Source of the DNA: Halobacillus halophilus DSM 2266
GTDB lineage: Bacteria; Bacillota; Bacilli; Bacillales; Halobacillaceae
Assembly (NCBI RefSeq): GCF_000284515.1
Contig: NC_017668.1
Location: forward strand, 1,922,001 to 1,986,000
Length of the DNA: 64,000 bases
Reading direction: 5' to 3'
The notes beneath the pieces were generated by a model. The model was not told where the DNA came from, searched no databases, and saw nothing but the letters and a program-made list of their open reading frames with translations. Position numbers and translations under genes: made by a program. Shown here piece after piece: positions 9,203 to 18,262 of this stretch (position 1 is its first letter; each line of letters opens with the position of its first letter).

Positions 9203-9216
9203 TGAAACCGATATCA
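9203..9216 (+). promoter_or_regulatory. LacI-type operator O3
   Basis: TGAAACCGATATCA is identical to O2 and lies 104 bases further on, just before the ribosome site. Spacing near multiples of ten bases could allow DNA looping between bound dimers (inference). Confidence 0.7.
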
Positions 9217-9237
9217 TATAAAGGGAGGATGAAAGCT

Positions 9238-10524
9238 ATGAAAACTTTTAAGTTATTAGCTCCAATTGTGTTATCAGGTACCTTGCTTGCGGGGTGCTCA
9301 TTCTCATCAGGTGGCAGTTCGGATAATTCAGAAGATAAAATGACCATTGAAATTTTTCAAGGAAAAGTAGAATTCAATGATCAGTTTGAAGACTTGGCTG
9401 AACAATACGAGGAAAAGAATCCGAAGATTGATATTAAGATAAACAGTGTAGGCGGAGGATCTGATTATGCCAGTGCACTTAAAACACAATTTGCTTCTGG
9501 GGAGGAACCGGAAATATTCAGTATTGCTGGCCCGACAGAAGCGGCTAATTACGAACAGTATTTGGCTGATTTATCGGATACAAAAGCAAAGGAACTCGCT
9601 CTAAAGGGTTCATTGGAACCAGTCACTAAAAATGGGGAAATACATGGTCTTCCTTTTAATCAGGAAGGATACGGTTTCATCTATAATAAGAAAGTATTTG
9701 AAGAAGCAGGCGTCGATGCAAAATCGATTAAATCCTATGAAGATCTAGAGAAAGCTGTAAAAACACTCGATAGCCAAAAAGATCAATTAGGCATTAAAGA
9801 AGTTTTCGCCTTTCCGGGAAAGGAAAAATGGGTCCCGGGTAATCACTTATCAAATGTTTATTTAGCGCCTGAGTTCAATCAATCTGTTTTAGAAGCTTAT
9901 GAATCAGATTCTGTAGAGTTTACAAAAGGAGAAGAATTTCAGAGAATGATCGACTTACAGGTGGATTATTCGATTCAACCAACACTGAATTTAGACTATT
10001 CCCAACAAGTAGAGAAATACTTTGCGCTTGAAGAGGTAGCCATGATTCAGCAGGGGAACTGGATTTATCCTTCTGTTCATCAACTTGCCCCAGAATTCGC
10101 TGAAAGTAATATGGGGATTATTCCTATTCCGGTGGATGGACAAGAAGGTAAACTGCCTGTAGGAATTCCAAACTACTGGGCTGTAAACAAAAACAGCAAT
10201 GATGAAATCATTCAGGCATCTAAAGATTTTATTGACTGGATGTACACTTCAGAAGCGGGTAAAGAAGCTGTTCTGCAAGACTTTAAATTTATTCCTGCTT
10301 ATAAAGAATTTGATACCTCAAAAATCGCTGATCCAATTTCAAAAGAAATCTATCAGTATGCATCAGAAGAAAAAACCACAGGGTGGGTATTTCTTGGATA
10401 TCCGGGCACATGGGGAGATTATCTCGGGGGAAATGTACAAAAATATTTAAGTGACAAAATCACCTGGGAGGAACTTGAATCCGACTCCAAGAAGGAATGG
10501 GAAAAAATGGACCAACAACAATAA
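9238..10524 (+). CDS. Sugar ABC transporter substrate-binding lipoprotein (orphan)
   Basis: A 428-residue extracytoplasmic lipoprotein of the family-1 solute-binding type (MalE/MsmE-like). The signal peptide ends in the lipobox LLAGC, with Cys at about residue 20. A Ser/Gly/Asp linker, then the two-lobed fold with TQFASGEEPEIF, LPFNQEGYGFIYNKKVFEEAG and IPNYWAVNKNS, is typical of sugar binders. The ATG follows AGGGAGG by 9 bases. No permease or ATPase gene is next to it: a terminator and then csoR follow. It must share a permease coded elsewhere, or it is the remnant of a larger operon. Confidence 0.9.
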   Translation: MKTFKLLAPIVLSGTLLAGCSFSSGGSSDNSEDKMTIEIFQGKVEFNDQFEDLAEQYEEKNPKIDIKINSVGGGSDYASALKTQFASGEEPEIFSIAGPTEAANYEQYLADLSDTKAKELALKGSLEPVTKNGEIHGLPFNQEGYGFIYNKKVFEEAGVDAKSIKSYEDLEKAVKTLDSQKDQLGIKEVFAFPGKEKWVPGNHLSNVYLAPEFNQSVLEAYESDSVEFTKGEEFQRMIDLQVDYSIQPTLNLDYSQQVEKYFALEEVAMIQQGNWIYPSVHQLAPEFAESNMGIIPIPVDGQEGKLPVGIPNYWAVNKNSNDEIIQASKDFIDWMYTSEAGKEAVLQDFKFIPAYKEFDTSKIADPISKEIYQYASEEKTTGWVFLGYPGTWGDYLGGNVQKYLSDKITWEELESDSKKEWEKMDQQQ

Positions 10525-10536
10525 AATAGGCTTATT

Positions 10537-10571
10537 GATCATTCAGTTATATACTGGATGGTCTTTTTTTA
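10537..10571 (+). terminator. Terminator after the binding lipoprotein gene
   Basis: GATCATTCAG pairs with CTGGATGGTC (two mismatches or GU pairs), followed by seven T. Confidence 0.75.
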
Positions 10572-10746
10572 TGTAATTAAGGAAAAAGTTGAAAAATAAA
10601 CCTTCAATATTTGTCGAAACTTATCCTAACGACTATTATTGGGGTAGGGAAATAAACAATTCCTTTCACAATTAAAAGGAAGCTAATTGAATTTGGTAAT
10701 AATGAAAAATAAAAGAAATCATCCTCTTATATTTAGAGTTAATTTG

Positions 10747-10776
10747 TTGACTGTAAATACCTATAAGGGGTATATT
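10747..10776 (+). promoter_or_regulatory. csoR-copA promoter with CsoR box 1
   Basis: TTGACT-N18-TATATT forms the promoter. Between and over its elements lies TACCTATAAGGGGTA (10758-10772), a TACC-N7-GGTA palindrome of CsoR type. The same 4-7-4 layout recurs before the two other copper genes. Confidence 0.75.
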
Positions 10777-10798
10777 GATTAAGAAGGAGCGAGAAAAA

Positions 10799-11116
10799 AT
10801 GGAAGACAATACCTTACCAGAAAATAGTGGGAAAAAGCCGGTTACACCTAGGACAGATGAAGAAAAACAATCTGTCATTAATCGATTAAAGCGAATCGAA
10901 GGTCAAGTTCGCGGTGTACAAAAGATGGTGGAAGAAGACCGGTACTGTGTGGATACCCTTATTCAAATATCGGCTATTAACAAAGCTTTGAACCGAGTAG
11001 GCTATTCATTAATGGAACGTCATACGCATCATTGTGTAGCCAGTGCGATTAGAAAAGGGGAAGGCGAAGAAGCCATTGATGAATTGATGAAGGTTGTCCA
11101 ACAGTTCTCCAAATAA
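10799..11116 (+). CDS. csoR: Copper-sensing transcriptional repressor CsoR
   Basis: A 105-residue all-helical repressor that leaves DNA when it binds Cu(I). The Cu ligands C50, H75 and C79 keep the spacing of Bacillus CsoR (25 and 4). The [16 protein letters not shown] core is diagnostic of the CsoR/RcnR family. The ATG is chosen over an earlier TTG because AAGGAG lies at the right distance. copA starts 13 bases after its stop, with the copA ribosome site overlapping the csoR stop, so they form one operon that CsoR represses. Confidence 0.94.
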   Translation: MEDNTLPENSGKKPVTPRTDEEKQSVINRLKRIEGQVRGVQKMVEEDRYCVDTLIQISAINKALNRVGYSLMERHTHHCVASAIRKGEGEEAIDELMKVVQQFSK

Positions 11117-11129
11117 GGAGGATCAATGC

Positions 11130-13535
11130 ATGAGTGAACGAAAAGAAATGAACTTGGGAATTACGGGAATGACTTGTTCCGCTTGTTCTGCCCGTATAGA
11201 GAAAGTTCTCAATAAAATGGATGGAGTCGAGGCAAGCGTTAATTTAACGATGGAAAATGCGACCATCACTTATAACAACGAGCAAGCGCAGCCTCAAGAT
11301 ATTAAAGAAAGAATTGAAAAGTTAGGCTATGGTGTACAGACAGATAAAGTAGAACTTGATATCCACGGAATGACGTGTGCTGCCTGTTCCACTCGTATTC
11401 AAAAAGGGTTAAGTCGTATGAACGGCATTGAAGAAGCTTCGGTGAACTTAACAACGGAAGCCGGCGTAATTGAATATCAGCCAGGGCTCGTCTCTACGGA
11501 TCAGGTTATAGAAAAAATCAAAGATTTAGGCTACGACGCCGTAATTAAAAAAGACCGTAATGAACAGAAAGATTATAAAGAGGAAGAGCTTAAAAGGAAA
11601 AAACGCCAGCTGTTCCTGTCTATCATCCTTTCTTTACCCCTTCTTTATACGATGATCGGTCACTTGCCATGGGATTTGGGCTTTCCTGTTCCAGAACTAA
11701 TGATGAATCCATGGTTTCAGTTTGTTCTGGCTACACCGGTTCAATTTTATATCGGAGCTCCTTTCTATGTTGGGGCTTACCGGGCCTTGAAGAATAAAAG
11801 TGCCAATATGGATGTGCTTGTAGCTTTAGGTACGTCCGCTGCTTATTTTTATAGTGTGGCGGAAGGGATTAGATGGCAGTTGAATCCGGATATTATGCCG
11901 GAATTGTATTTTGAAACCAGTGCCGTTCTGATTACATTAATCCTGGTTGGTAAATTATTTGAATCTCTCGCAAAAGGAAGGACTACCCAGGCGCTGACGA
12001 AACTTTTGAACCTGCAAGCGAAGGAAGCTACTGTGCTGCGAAGTGGAACGGAAGAGAAAGTTCCAGTGGATCAAGTAGAAGTAGGAGATGTACTCCTTGT
12101 TAAACCAGGTGAGAAAATACCGGTAGATGGTAAGATAATAAAAGGTACCACGTCTGTAGATGAATCGATGATTACTGGTGAATCCCTGCCTGTAGAGAAG
12201 TATGAGAAAGAAACAGTGATTGGTTCTACCATCAATAAAAATGGAACGATCCAAATGAAGGCTGAAAAAGTAGGGAAAGACACAGCCCTCGCTGGGATTG
12301 TGAAAATAGTGGAAGAAGCCCAAGGATCTAAAGCCCCTATTCAACGGACAGCGGATGTTATTTCCGGTATTTTTGTTCCGATTGTAGTTGGTATTGCGGT
12401 GCTTACGTTTGTGGTTTGGTTCGCATTCGTTTCTCCCGGGGAGCTTCCTCCTGCGCTTGAAGCAGCCATAGCGGTACTGGTTATTGCATGCCCATGTGCG
12501 CTTGGTCTTGCTACACCTACATCCATCATGGTGGGTACAGGTAAAGGAGCCGAGCAGGGGATCCTCTTTAAAGGGGGAGAATATTTGGAAGGTACTCAAG
12601 GACTGACGACTATTCTGCTTGATAAAACGGGTACGGTTACTAAAGGTAAACCGGAAGTCACGAACTTTGACACTGTCGAGCCCCATCAAACAGATGTCCT
12701 TGGTTATTTGGCAGCTGCTGAAAAAGCTTCTGAACATCCACTCGCCGAAGCTATAGTAAATTATGGGGAAGAGAATGGCGTCACGCCGCAGGAAGCGGAG
12801 GAATTCGAAGCCATCCCCGGGTATGGAATCAAAGCTAGAGTAGGTGGAAAACAGGTCTTCGTCGGTACAAGAAAACTAATGAATCGCGAAACCATTGATT
12901 ACACCAAGCTTGAGGATATTCTTACTAAACATGAGAGTGAAGGAAAAACAGCCATGCTTATTGCTATAGAAGGAGAGCTTGCTGGTTATGTTGCGGTGGC
13001 AGACACGATCAAAGAAACTTCAAAGCAAGCGATCCAGGACCTCAAAGAATTAGGACTTAGCATTTACATGGTAACAGGCGATAACGAACGAACGGCTCAG
13101 GCGATAGCTTCCCAGGTGGAAATTGACGGGGTCTATGCCGAAGTTCTTCCTGAAGAAAAAGCTGAGAAGGTAAAAGAACTACAGGAAAAAGGAGAGAAAG
13201 TGGCTATGGTGGGAGATGGAATCAATGATGCTCCTTCTCTTGCTACAGCAGACATTGGTATTGCGATTGGCACAGGTTCAGATGTAGCCATTGAAACTGC
13301 TGATCTTACTTTAATCGGCGGCGATCTTGAGAACTTGAGCAAAGCGATCAAGCTCAGTCGTAAAACCATGGCCAATATTAAACAAAATATGTTTTGGGCA
13401 TTAGCTTATAACTCTGCCGGAATTCCGGTTGCTGCTATCGGCTTACTCGCACCATGGGTAGCTGGAGCGGCTATGGCTTTCAGTTCGGTCAGCGTGGTCA
13501 GCAATGCTCTTCGGCTGAAAAGAGTAAAAATATAA
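11130..13535 (+). CDS. copA: Cu(I)-exporting P1B-type ATPase CopA
   Basis: An 801-residue inner-membrane pump that exports Cu(I) with ATP. There are two N-terminal heavy-metal domains with GMTCxxC motifs (C16/C19 and C83/C86). Then come the actuator TGES, the transmembrane CPC ([14 protein letters not shown]), the phosphorylation DKTGT, the SEHPLA nucleotide motif and GDGINDAP. This is the full Bacillus CopA layout. AAGGAGG precedes the ATG by 8 bases. No copZ chaperone gene lies in the operon; the Cys-rich protein gene downstream may take a buffering role. Confidence 0.96.
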   Translation: MSERKEMNLGITGMTCSACSARIEKVLNKMDGVEASVNLTMENATITYNNEQAQPQDIKERIEKLGYGVQTDKVELDIHGMTCAACSTRIQKGLSRMNGIEEASVNLTTEAGVIEYQPGLVSTDQVIEKIKDLGYDAVIKKDRNEQKDYKEEELKRKKRQLFLSIILSLPLLYTMIGHLPWDLGFPVPELMMNPWFQFVLATPVQFYIGAPFYVGAYRALKNKSANMDVLVALGTSAAYFYSVAEGIRWQLNPDIMPELYFETSAVLITLILVGKLFESLAKGRTTQALTKLLNLQAKEATVLRSGTEEKVPVDQVEVGDVLLVKPGEKIPVDGKIIKGTTSVDESMITGESLPVEKYEKETVIGSTINKNGTIQMKAEKVGKDTALAGIVKIVEEAQGSKAPIQRTADVISGIFVPIVVGIAVLTFVVWFAFVSPGELPPALEAAIAVLVIACPCALGLATPTSIMVGTGKGAEQGILFKGGEYLEGTQGLTTILLDKTGTVTKGKPEVTNFDTVEPHQTDVLGYLAAAEKASEHPLAEAIVNYGEENGVTPQEAEEFEAIPGYGIKARVGGKQVFVGTRKLMNRETIDYTKLEDILTKHESEGKTAMLIAIEGELAGYVAVADTIKETSKQAIQDLKELGLSIYMVTGDNERTAQAIASQVEIDGVYAEVLPEEKAEKVKELQEKGEKVAMVGDGINDAPSLATADIGIAIGTGSDVAIETADLTLIGGDLENLSKAIKLSRKTMANIKQNMFWALAYNSAGIPVAAIGLLAPWVAGAAMAFSSVSVVSNALRLKRVKI

Positions 13536-13551
13536 GTGTGAAAATTTATGA

Positions 13552-13580
13552 AGAAACTCGCCTTTGGGCGGGTTTTTTTT
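13552..13580 (+). terminator. Terminator after copA
   Basis: AACTCGCC pairs with GGCGGGTT and eight T follow. Confidence 0.88.
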
Positions 13581-13630
13581 ATGTATTTTTACAAATTTGG
13601 ATGTTTTATGGAAAAAATAGTTTAATGGGA

Positions 13631-13645
13631 TACGGGTATAGGGTA
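13631..13645 (+). promoter_or_regulatory. CsoR-type box 2
   Basis: TACGGGTATAGGGTA fits TACN-N7-GGTA and lies 41 bases before the Cys-rich protein gene. The left arm has one mismatch to TACC. Confidence 0.6.
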
Positions 13646-13686
13646 ATTGAATTTATGTAATCAATTTTAAGGAGGATGTATAATTT

Positions 13687-14013
13687 ATGTCTCATGAACA
13701 GTACCAGTCCGTAATTGAATCTCTCCACGAATGTATGGAGGCATGTAATCACTGCTATGATGCTTGTCTAAAAGAAGACAATGTAGCTCATATGGTGGAT
13801 TGCATCCGTCTTGATCGCGAATGTGCAGATATGTGCGGGTTCCTTGAGCAGGCCTTAGTAAGAGATAATCCTTTTGCTAAAGAGCTAGCGAGTGTATGCG
13901 CTCAAATGTGTGAAGCATGCGGAAATGAATGCAAAAAACACGATCATGACCACTGCCAGAAGTGTGCAGAAGCGTGCTTCAAATGTGCAGACGCTTGTAA
14001 AAGCATAGCTTAA
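13687..14013 (+). CDS. Four-helix-bundle copper-binding protein (DUF326, Csp-like)
   Basis: A 108-residue protein with 16 cysteines, most in CxxxC or CxxC pairs along predicted amphipathic helices (HECMEACNHCYDAC, SVCAQMCEACGNEC, QKCAEACFKCADAC). A His/Asp/Lys patch lies near residue 85. This is the DUF326 pattern; family members include copper storage proteins (Csp) that pack many Cu(I) ions inside a four-helix bundle. There is no signal peptide, so it would be cytosolic like Csp3. It has its own CsoR-type box and terminator and lies between two copper ATPase genes, so copper storage or buffering is the natural reading. Confidence 0.88.
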   Translation: MSHEQYQSVIESLHECMEACNHCYDACLKEDNVAHMVDCIRLDRECADMCGFLEQALVRDNPFAKELASVCAQMCEACGNECKKHDHDHCQKCAEACFKCADACKSIA

Positions 14014-14035
14014 TAAAATTGGTACATGCTAAAGG

Positions 14036-14070
14036 TCACAAGTTCTTTAAAAAAGAGCTTGTGATTTTTT
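14036..14070 (+). terminator. Terminator after the Cys-rich copper protein gene
   Basis: TCACAAG and CTTGTGA arms with a run of T. Confidence 0.85.
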
Positions 14071-14103
14071 GTGCAGTCATAATAATTATTTTAAGTTTAT
14101 AAA

Positions 14104-14118
14104 TACCCCTACACGGTA
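14104..14118 (+). promoter_or_regulatory. CsoR-type box 3
   Basis: TACCCCTACACGGTA is an exact TACC-N7-GGTA match and lies 41 bases before the CopB-type ATPase start, the same distance as box 2 from its gene. Confidence 0.7.
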
Positions 14119-14159
14119 AATGTATATATGTGCTATTTTTTTACGAGGAGGAATAAGCG

Positions 14160-16190
14160 ATGGCTCATCAACATAATCACACAGATGCTCAAGATGAAGA
14201 ACAGCATCATCATGAACATGGAAACCACGACGGACATGAAGGTCACGATCATGGCAGTATGATTGAGGATTTTAAACGCAGATTTTATATTTCCTTATTA
14301 GTTACTATACCTATTCTTATATTGTCACCTATGATCCAGGACTTCATTAGATTAGAATTTTCTTTTCCTTATGACCAATATGTATTGTTTGGATTAGCTA
14401 CGTTCGTCTTCTTTTATGGGGGGTGGCCATTTCTTACAGGTTCTATTGATGAACTAAAGAATAAAAACCCAGGAATGATGACTCTAATAGGTTTGGCTAT
14501 TGTCGTTGCATATGGATATAGTTCACTTGTTATTTTTGGTTGGTCAGGCCGGAACTTCTTCTGGGAACTGGCGACTCTGATCGATATCATGCTCCTTGGC
14601 CATTGGATTGAAATGAAATCCGTGATGGGCGCATCAAATGCGCTTCAAGAGTTAGTAAAACTCATGCCTAACGAAGCTCACCGACTCAACGCTGACGGAA
14701 AAACAGAAGATGTGCCACTTAGTGAACTTGGCGCAGAGGACTTGGTACTTGTAAAACCAGGAGAGAAAATACCGGTGGATGGCATTATTACTGAGGGGAA
14801 ATCAGCCATAGACGAATCCATGTTGACGGGCGAATCCGTGCCGGTAGAAAAAGGGAAGGATCATGAAGTTATAGGGGGCTCCATAAATAAGGAAGGCAGC
14901 TTGACCATTCAAGTTCAAAAAACGGGAGATGACACTTATTTATCCCAGGTTATTACGCTGGTTCAAGAAGCTCAGAACTCTAAGTCAAGAGCGCAGGACT
15001 TCGCGAACCGGGCTGCTAAGTGGTTGTTTTATTTAGCACTTGGATCTGGAATCAGTACGTTTATTATATGGATGGCTCTAGGCTTTCCTTTTGATACAGC
15101 TGTCGAGAGAATGGTCACCGTAATGGTTATAACCTGTCCACATGCTCTGGGGCTTGCTGCTCCTCTTGTTGTAGCCGTTTCCACCTCCTTGTCAGCCAAG
15201 CAGGGTCTGCTCATTAGAAATCGTACTCAATTCGAAAATGCGAGAAATATTGATGCCGTTATTTTTGATAAAACAGGGACCCTGACAAAAGGGGAATTCG
15301 GCGTTACAGACATTGTGCCTCAGGAAAGCTACGAAACGAACCAGTTGCTGTACTGGGCGGCAAGTGTTGAACAAAACTCCGAGCACCCTCTTGCGCAAGG
15401 AATATTGGATAAAGCTCAAGAAGAAAGTGTTTCTTTAAGTAAAGTGGAAGAGTTTGAGTCCATGACTGGACAAGGACTTCAAGGAAAAGTAGAAAATAGA
15501 GTTGTAAAAGTGGTTAGTCCAGGCTACGTGCAGGATGAGGGGTATTCTTACGATACGGATACATTTAATGAGTTATCGGAAGAAGGCAAGACGGTTGTCT
15601 TTGTTTTAATTGATCAAAACTATGCAGGAATGATTGCTCTGGCTGATATGGTACGAGAGTCTGCGAAAGAAACCGTAGCGGAATTAAAGAAAAACAACAT
15701 TCGCTCCGTTATGCTTACAGGTGATAATCAAAAGGTAGCAGACTGGGTAGCTAAGCAAATCGGGATAGACGAAGTATATGCGGAAGTTATGCCAGATCAT
15801 AAATCCGATCAAGTGAAGAAAATTCAGGCTGAAGGGCGAAAGGTCGCTATGACAGGAGATGGAATAAATGATGCTCCGGCTCTGGCTACAGCTGATGTAG
15901 GAATTGCTATTGGGAGTGGCACAGATGTTGCAGTGGAAACGGCTGATATTGTTCTTGTGAAAAGCAATCCAAAAGATATCCTTTCCATTCTTAATCTATC
16001 GAAAAACACGTATAAGAAAATGGTCCAGAATCTATGGTGGGCTGCTGGCTATAATATTTTCGCCATTCCACTTGCGGCAGGTGTTCTTGCTCCAATCGGA
16101 ATAGTTCTAAGCCCAGCTGTTGGAGCTATCTTAATGAGCTTCAGTACCGTTGTAGTAGCAATCAATGCAAAGTTATTAAAAGCGGAGTAG
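14160..16190 (+). CDS. copB: CopB-type copper/silver-translocating P1B ATPase
   Basis: A 676-residue membrane pump. In place of GMTCxxC domains it has a His-rich N-terminus (about 34 residues with many HH and HxH pairs). The transmembrane motif is CPH (ITCPHALGLAAPLV), which marks the CopB class (P1B-3), linked in studied members to Cu(II), Cu(I) or Ag(I) export. TGES, DKTGT, SEHPLA and GDGINDAP are all present. RBS GAGGAGG. With copA it gives two non-identical copper pumps under likely common CsoR control. Confidence 0.92.
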   Translation: MAHQHNHTDAQDEEQHHHEHGNHDGHEGHDHGSMIEDFKRRFYISLLVTIPILILSPMIQDFIRLEFSFPYDQYVLFGLATFVFFYGGWPFLTGSIDELKNKNPGMMTLIGLAIVVAYGYSSLVIFGWSGRNFFWELATLIDIMLLGHWIEMKSVMGASNALQELVKLMPNEAHRLNADGKTEDVPLSELGAEDLVLVKPGEKIPVDGIITEGKSAIDESMLTGESVPVEKGKDHEVIGGSINKEGSLTIQVQKTGDDTYLSQVITLVQEAQNSKSRAQDFANRAAKWLFYLALGSGISTFIIWMALGFPFDTAVERMVTVMVITCPHALGLAAPLVVAVSTSLSAKQGLLIRNRTQFENARNIDAVIFDKTGTLTKGEFGVTDIVPQESYETNQLLYWAASVEQNSEHPLAQGILDKAQEESVSLSKVEEFESMTGQGLQGKVENRVVKVVSPGYVQDEGYSYDTDTFNELSEEGKTVVFVLIDQNYAGMIALADMVRESAKETVAELKKNNIRSVMLTGDNQKVADWVAKQIGIDEVYAEVMPDHKSDQVKKIQAEGRKVAMTGDGINDAPALATADVGIAIGSGTDVAVETADIVLVKSNPKDILSILNLSKNTYKKMVQNLWWAAGYNIFAIPLAAGVLAPIGIVLSPAVGAILMSFSTVVVAINAKLLKAE

Positions 16191-16653
16191 ATGGATCTTG
16201 TCAGGTTAAAGCTTTGTAAGTGCTATCTCCTTCTATTATTCATAAGCAAAAAACTATAGTAGGAAGCCAGGGGGCGTGCAGAATCATTCTTCCGTGATAC
16301 TGTTCGCCCCCTGTGGCATTCTGTACGGCAGAAAAATAAGGTGCACCTCCCAAAAAGGTTCTAAAAAATGCGGCGTATCTTATCCTTTTGAGTTTGGTTC
16401 TACTAGAGCTATCACTCTGGTCCATCTGTCTTAAATCTTATTTCATACAAGTCTTTCCTTCAGCAGATGCATTTGAACACTTATATTTATTAAATTTCGT
16501 AGTTTTTCTACCTCAATCACGTTCTTCGTGTAAATATTTAATAGGATTAACATGAAAAGATGCCAAAATTAGTCAGACTTTTTAAACAACTATAATCTAT
16601 AATTATATTAAATAGATAAACAGAATAGTTAAACTTAAAGAGGAGGAGGTCAA
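16191..16653. other. Intergenic region with a GC-rich hairpin
   Basis: No gene is supported. The main feature is a stable stem, CAGGGGGCG at 16268 with CGCCCCCTG at 16305, whose 28-base loop holds a weaker inner stem. A self-complementary AGGTGCACCT follows near 16340. No U-tract follows, so it is not an ordinary terminator. It could be the end of a decayed mobile element or a structured RNA. The last 100 bases are AT-rich and probably hold the Nudix promoter. Confidence 0.35.
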
Positions 16654-17148
16654 TTGACTACGATTCATGTTAATTGGGGAGCATCGAGAGTGAATTTAAC
16701 CTGGAGATATGCTAAGCAGCTGCCTGCCAGAAATTTGATTACTAGTGTTCACGGTCTTTGTTTTAAAGGGGATCGGTTGCTTTTAGTCAATCTCAATTAC
16801 AGAGGATGGAACTTCCCAGGTGGACATTTGGAGCCAGAAGAGACCCCTCTGGAGTGTTTTAAACGTGAAGTAATGGAAGAGGGATATGTCTCCGGGGAAT
16901 GTAAACACTTAGGTCATATCGTGGTTGATCACTGTAATACACCAAAATGGAATGATTACAGTCTTTATCCTAAAGTGGGTTACCAGGTTTTTTACCGGAT
17001 GGAAATCGAAAATCTTTACGTATTCAGAGGAGAGTATGAATCGGTAGAAAGAATGTTTGTAGATCCCAGGGAAGTACATCATTACTACTACGACTGGAAT
17101 GAAATCTGCCAGGAAATTCTGGATTATGCTTCTTATATTAAAAATTAA
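16654..17148 (+). CDS. Nudix hydrolase
   Basis: A 164-residue cytosolic pyrophosphohydrolase. The Nudix box runs GGHLEPEETPLECF then KREVMEEGYV, giving the metal-binding Glu residues of G-x5-E-x7-REUxEExGU. The glycine near the box end is replaced by Tyr (EEGYV), a mild deviation. The start is TTG, chosen for the strong AGGAGGAGG just upstream and the lack of an in-phase ATG near it. The substrate (nucleotide sugar, oxidised NTP or RNA cap-like end) cannot be told. Confidence 0.85.
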   Translation: MTTIHVNWGASRVNLTWRYAKQLPARNLITSVHGLCFKGDRLLLVNLNYRGWNFPGGHLEPEETPLECFKREVMEEGYVSGECKHLGHIVVDHCNTPKWNDYSLYPKVGYQVFYRMEIENLYVFRGEYESVERMFVDPREVHHYYYDWNEICQEILDYASYIKN

Positions 17149-17204
17149 TGGATTAACAGAATACACCGTTATTCTTAAGTGCTGCCTTTCCAGAAAACGC
17201 CCGA

Positions 17205-17375
17205 TACTGTTAGACTCAGCTTCAAAATAAATGAAGCCTCTGTACAGAAGAGGTTCGACTAAGAACGCCACGTCGTGTGGCAACGTCGTACGACCCTGCG
17301 TCGTGTAGGGCCGGAAAGCGAACTGTCCCCTGCAGGACTTCACCACAAACTAAAATCTCAAAACTTAGTCTTAAC
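17205..17375. repeat. Decayed copy of the compound palindromic repeat
   Basis: The outer arms remain as TTAGACTCAGCTTCAAAAT and ATCTCAAAACTTAGTCTTAA. Inside, CCGGAAAGCGAACTGTCCCC and then TGCAGGACTT recall the right half of module B, next to a different set of CGTCGTGT-type short repeats. Only about 170 bp remain, so it is a deleted or variant member. Confidence 0.55.
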
Positions 17376-17447
17376 TATCGGGACCTACGGTTTAATAACA
17401 ATCATGGCAAATCAATACTATCGCCGGCCGGAACCTCGCAATAAAAT

Positions 17448-17501
17448 ATCCATTAGAATACAGGCTTTCTCAGAGGCGGAAAAGCCTGTATTCTAATGGA
17501 T
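17448..17501. repeat. Perfect 21-bp inverted repeat hairpin
   Basis: ATCCATTAGAATACAGGCTT plus one T (17448-17468) is perfectly complementary to 17481-17501 with a 12-base loop. No T-tract follows on either strand, so it is unlikely to be a normal intrinsic terminator. Confidence 0.8.
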
Positions 17502-17648
17502 TCTATTACAAATAGGTTACAAATAGTCTAGAAGGGTTTGATGAGCTTCAAAAAAAGAAATAGACAAATAGTATTTACCTGTACCTATTTTTCCAGATTA
17601 CGAAATTGTTACTGCAATTTAGCGGCAGGTTAAAGGAGGAATTGATCC

Positions 17649-18260
17649 ATGCGTTATCTTGTAGTTTCTGATATACATGGAGATATTGAAAAGTTTGAGG
17701 ATGTCTTACAAGAGGCTTCCTACAATCCTCAGGAAGATCAGTTGATTCTGCTTGGGGATTATGTGGATAGGGGTCCTTGCTCTAGAGATGTAGTTGCAAA
17801 AGTCATTGATCTTGTTAAGAATGATGGAGCCATTGCAATTAAAGGAAACCACGACGATTTATTTATACGTTCTAAATATGAAAAGGAAGCCAAGAAACTT
17901 TGGGATTTGAACGGCGCTTCCACAACTTTTAAGTCTTATAATGGAAACATGGAAGAACTTCGGAAACACCAGGAATGGATGGAAAATAATCTGAGGCTCT
18001 ATTATGAAACGGAAGAATATATTTTTGTACATGCCGGATTAATGCCGCATATTCCCCTTCAGGAACAGGAAGAACAAACGATGCTTTGGACGCGTCAAAC
18101 GGCAAGGGTAGGTCTTGGTAAAACCGTTATTCACGGACACACACCTGTAAGACACATTGCTTACTATGAAGATCAGGTAGATATAGATACCGGAGCCGTA
18201 TATGGAGGTAAGTTATCCCTGTTAGAACTTCCGTCCCATGAAGTGTATACGGCCACATAA
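17649..18260 (+). CDS. Metallophosphoesterase, PrpE/ApaH-like protein phosphatase family
   Basis: A 203-residue calcineurin-like phosphoesterase. The metal and phosphate motifs are in order: SDIHGD (residues 7-12), GDYVDRGP, KGNHDD and a C-terminal HGHTP. This set fits bacterial PPP-type Ser/Thr phosphatases and symmetrical diadenosine tetraphosphatases; the sequence cannot choose between them. The ribosome site is GGAGGAATTG. It is transcribed alone, with a terminator shared with convergent guaC. Confidence 0.85.
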   Translation: MRYLVVSDIHGDIEKFEDVLQEASYNPQEDQLILLGDYVDRGPCSRDVVAKVIDLVKNDGAIAIKGNHDDLFIRSKYEKEAKKLWDLNGASTTFKSYNGNMEELRKHQEWMENNLRLYYETEEYIFVHAGLMPHIPLQEQEEQTMLWTRQTARVGLGKTVIHGHTPVRHIAYYEDQVDIDTGAVYGGKLSLLELPSHEVYTAT

Positions 18261-18262
18261 AG

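Noticed and set aside
11955-12737. 260-codon open frame opposite copA
   Set aside because: It is antisense to the conserved ATPase core, has low-complexity Arg/Phe/Ser-rich translation and no ribosome site.
16240-16425. 61-codon minus-strand frame over the GC-rich hairpin
   Set aside because: No ribosome site, and the frame simply reads through the palindromic element.
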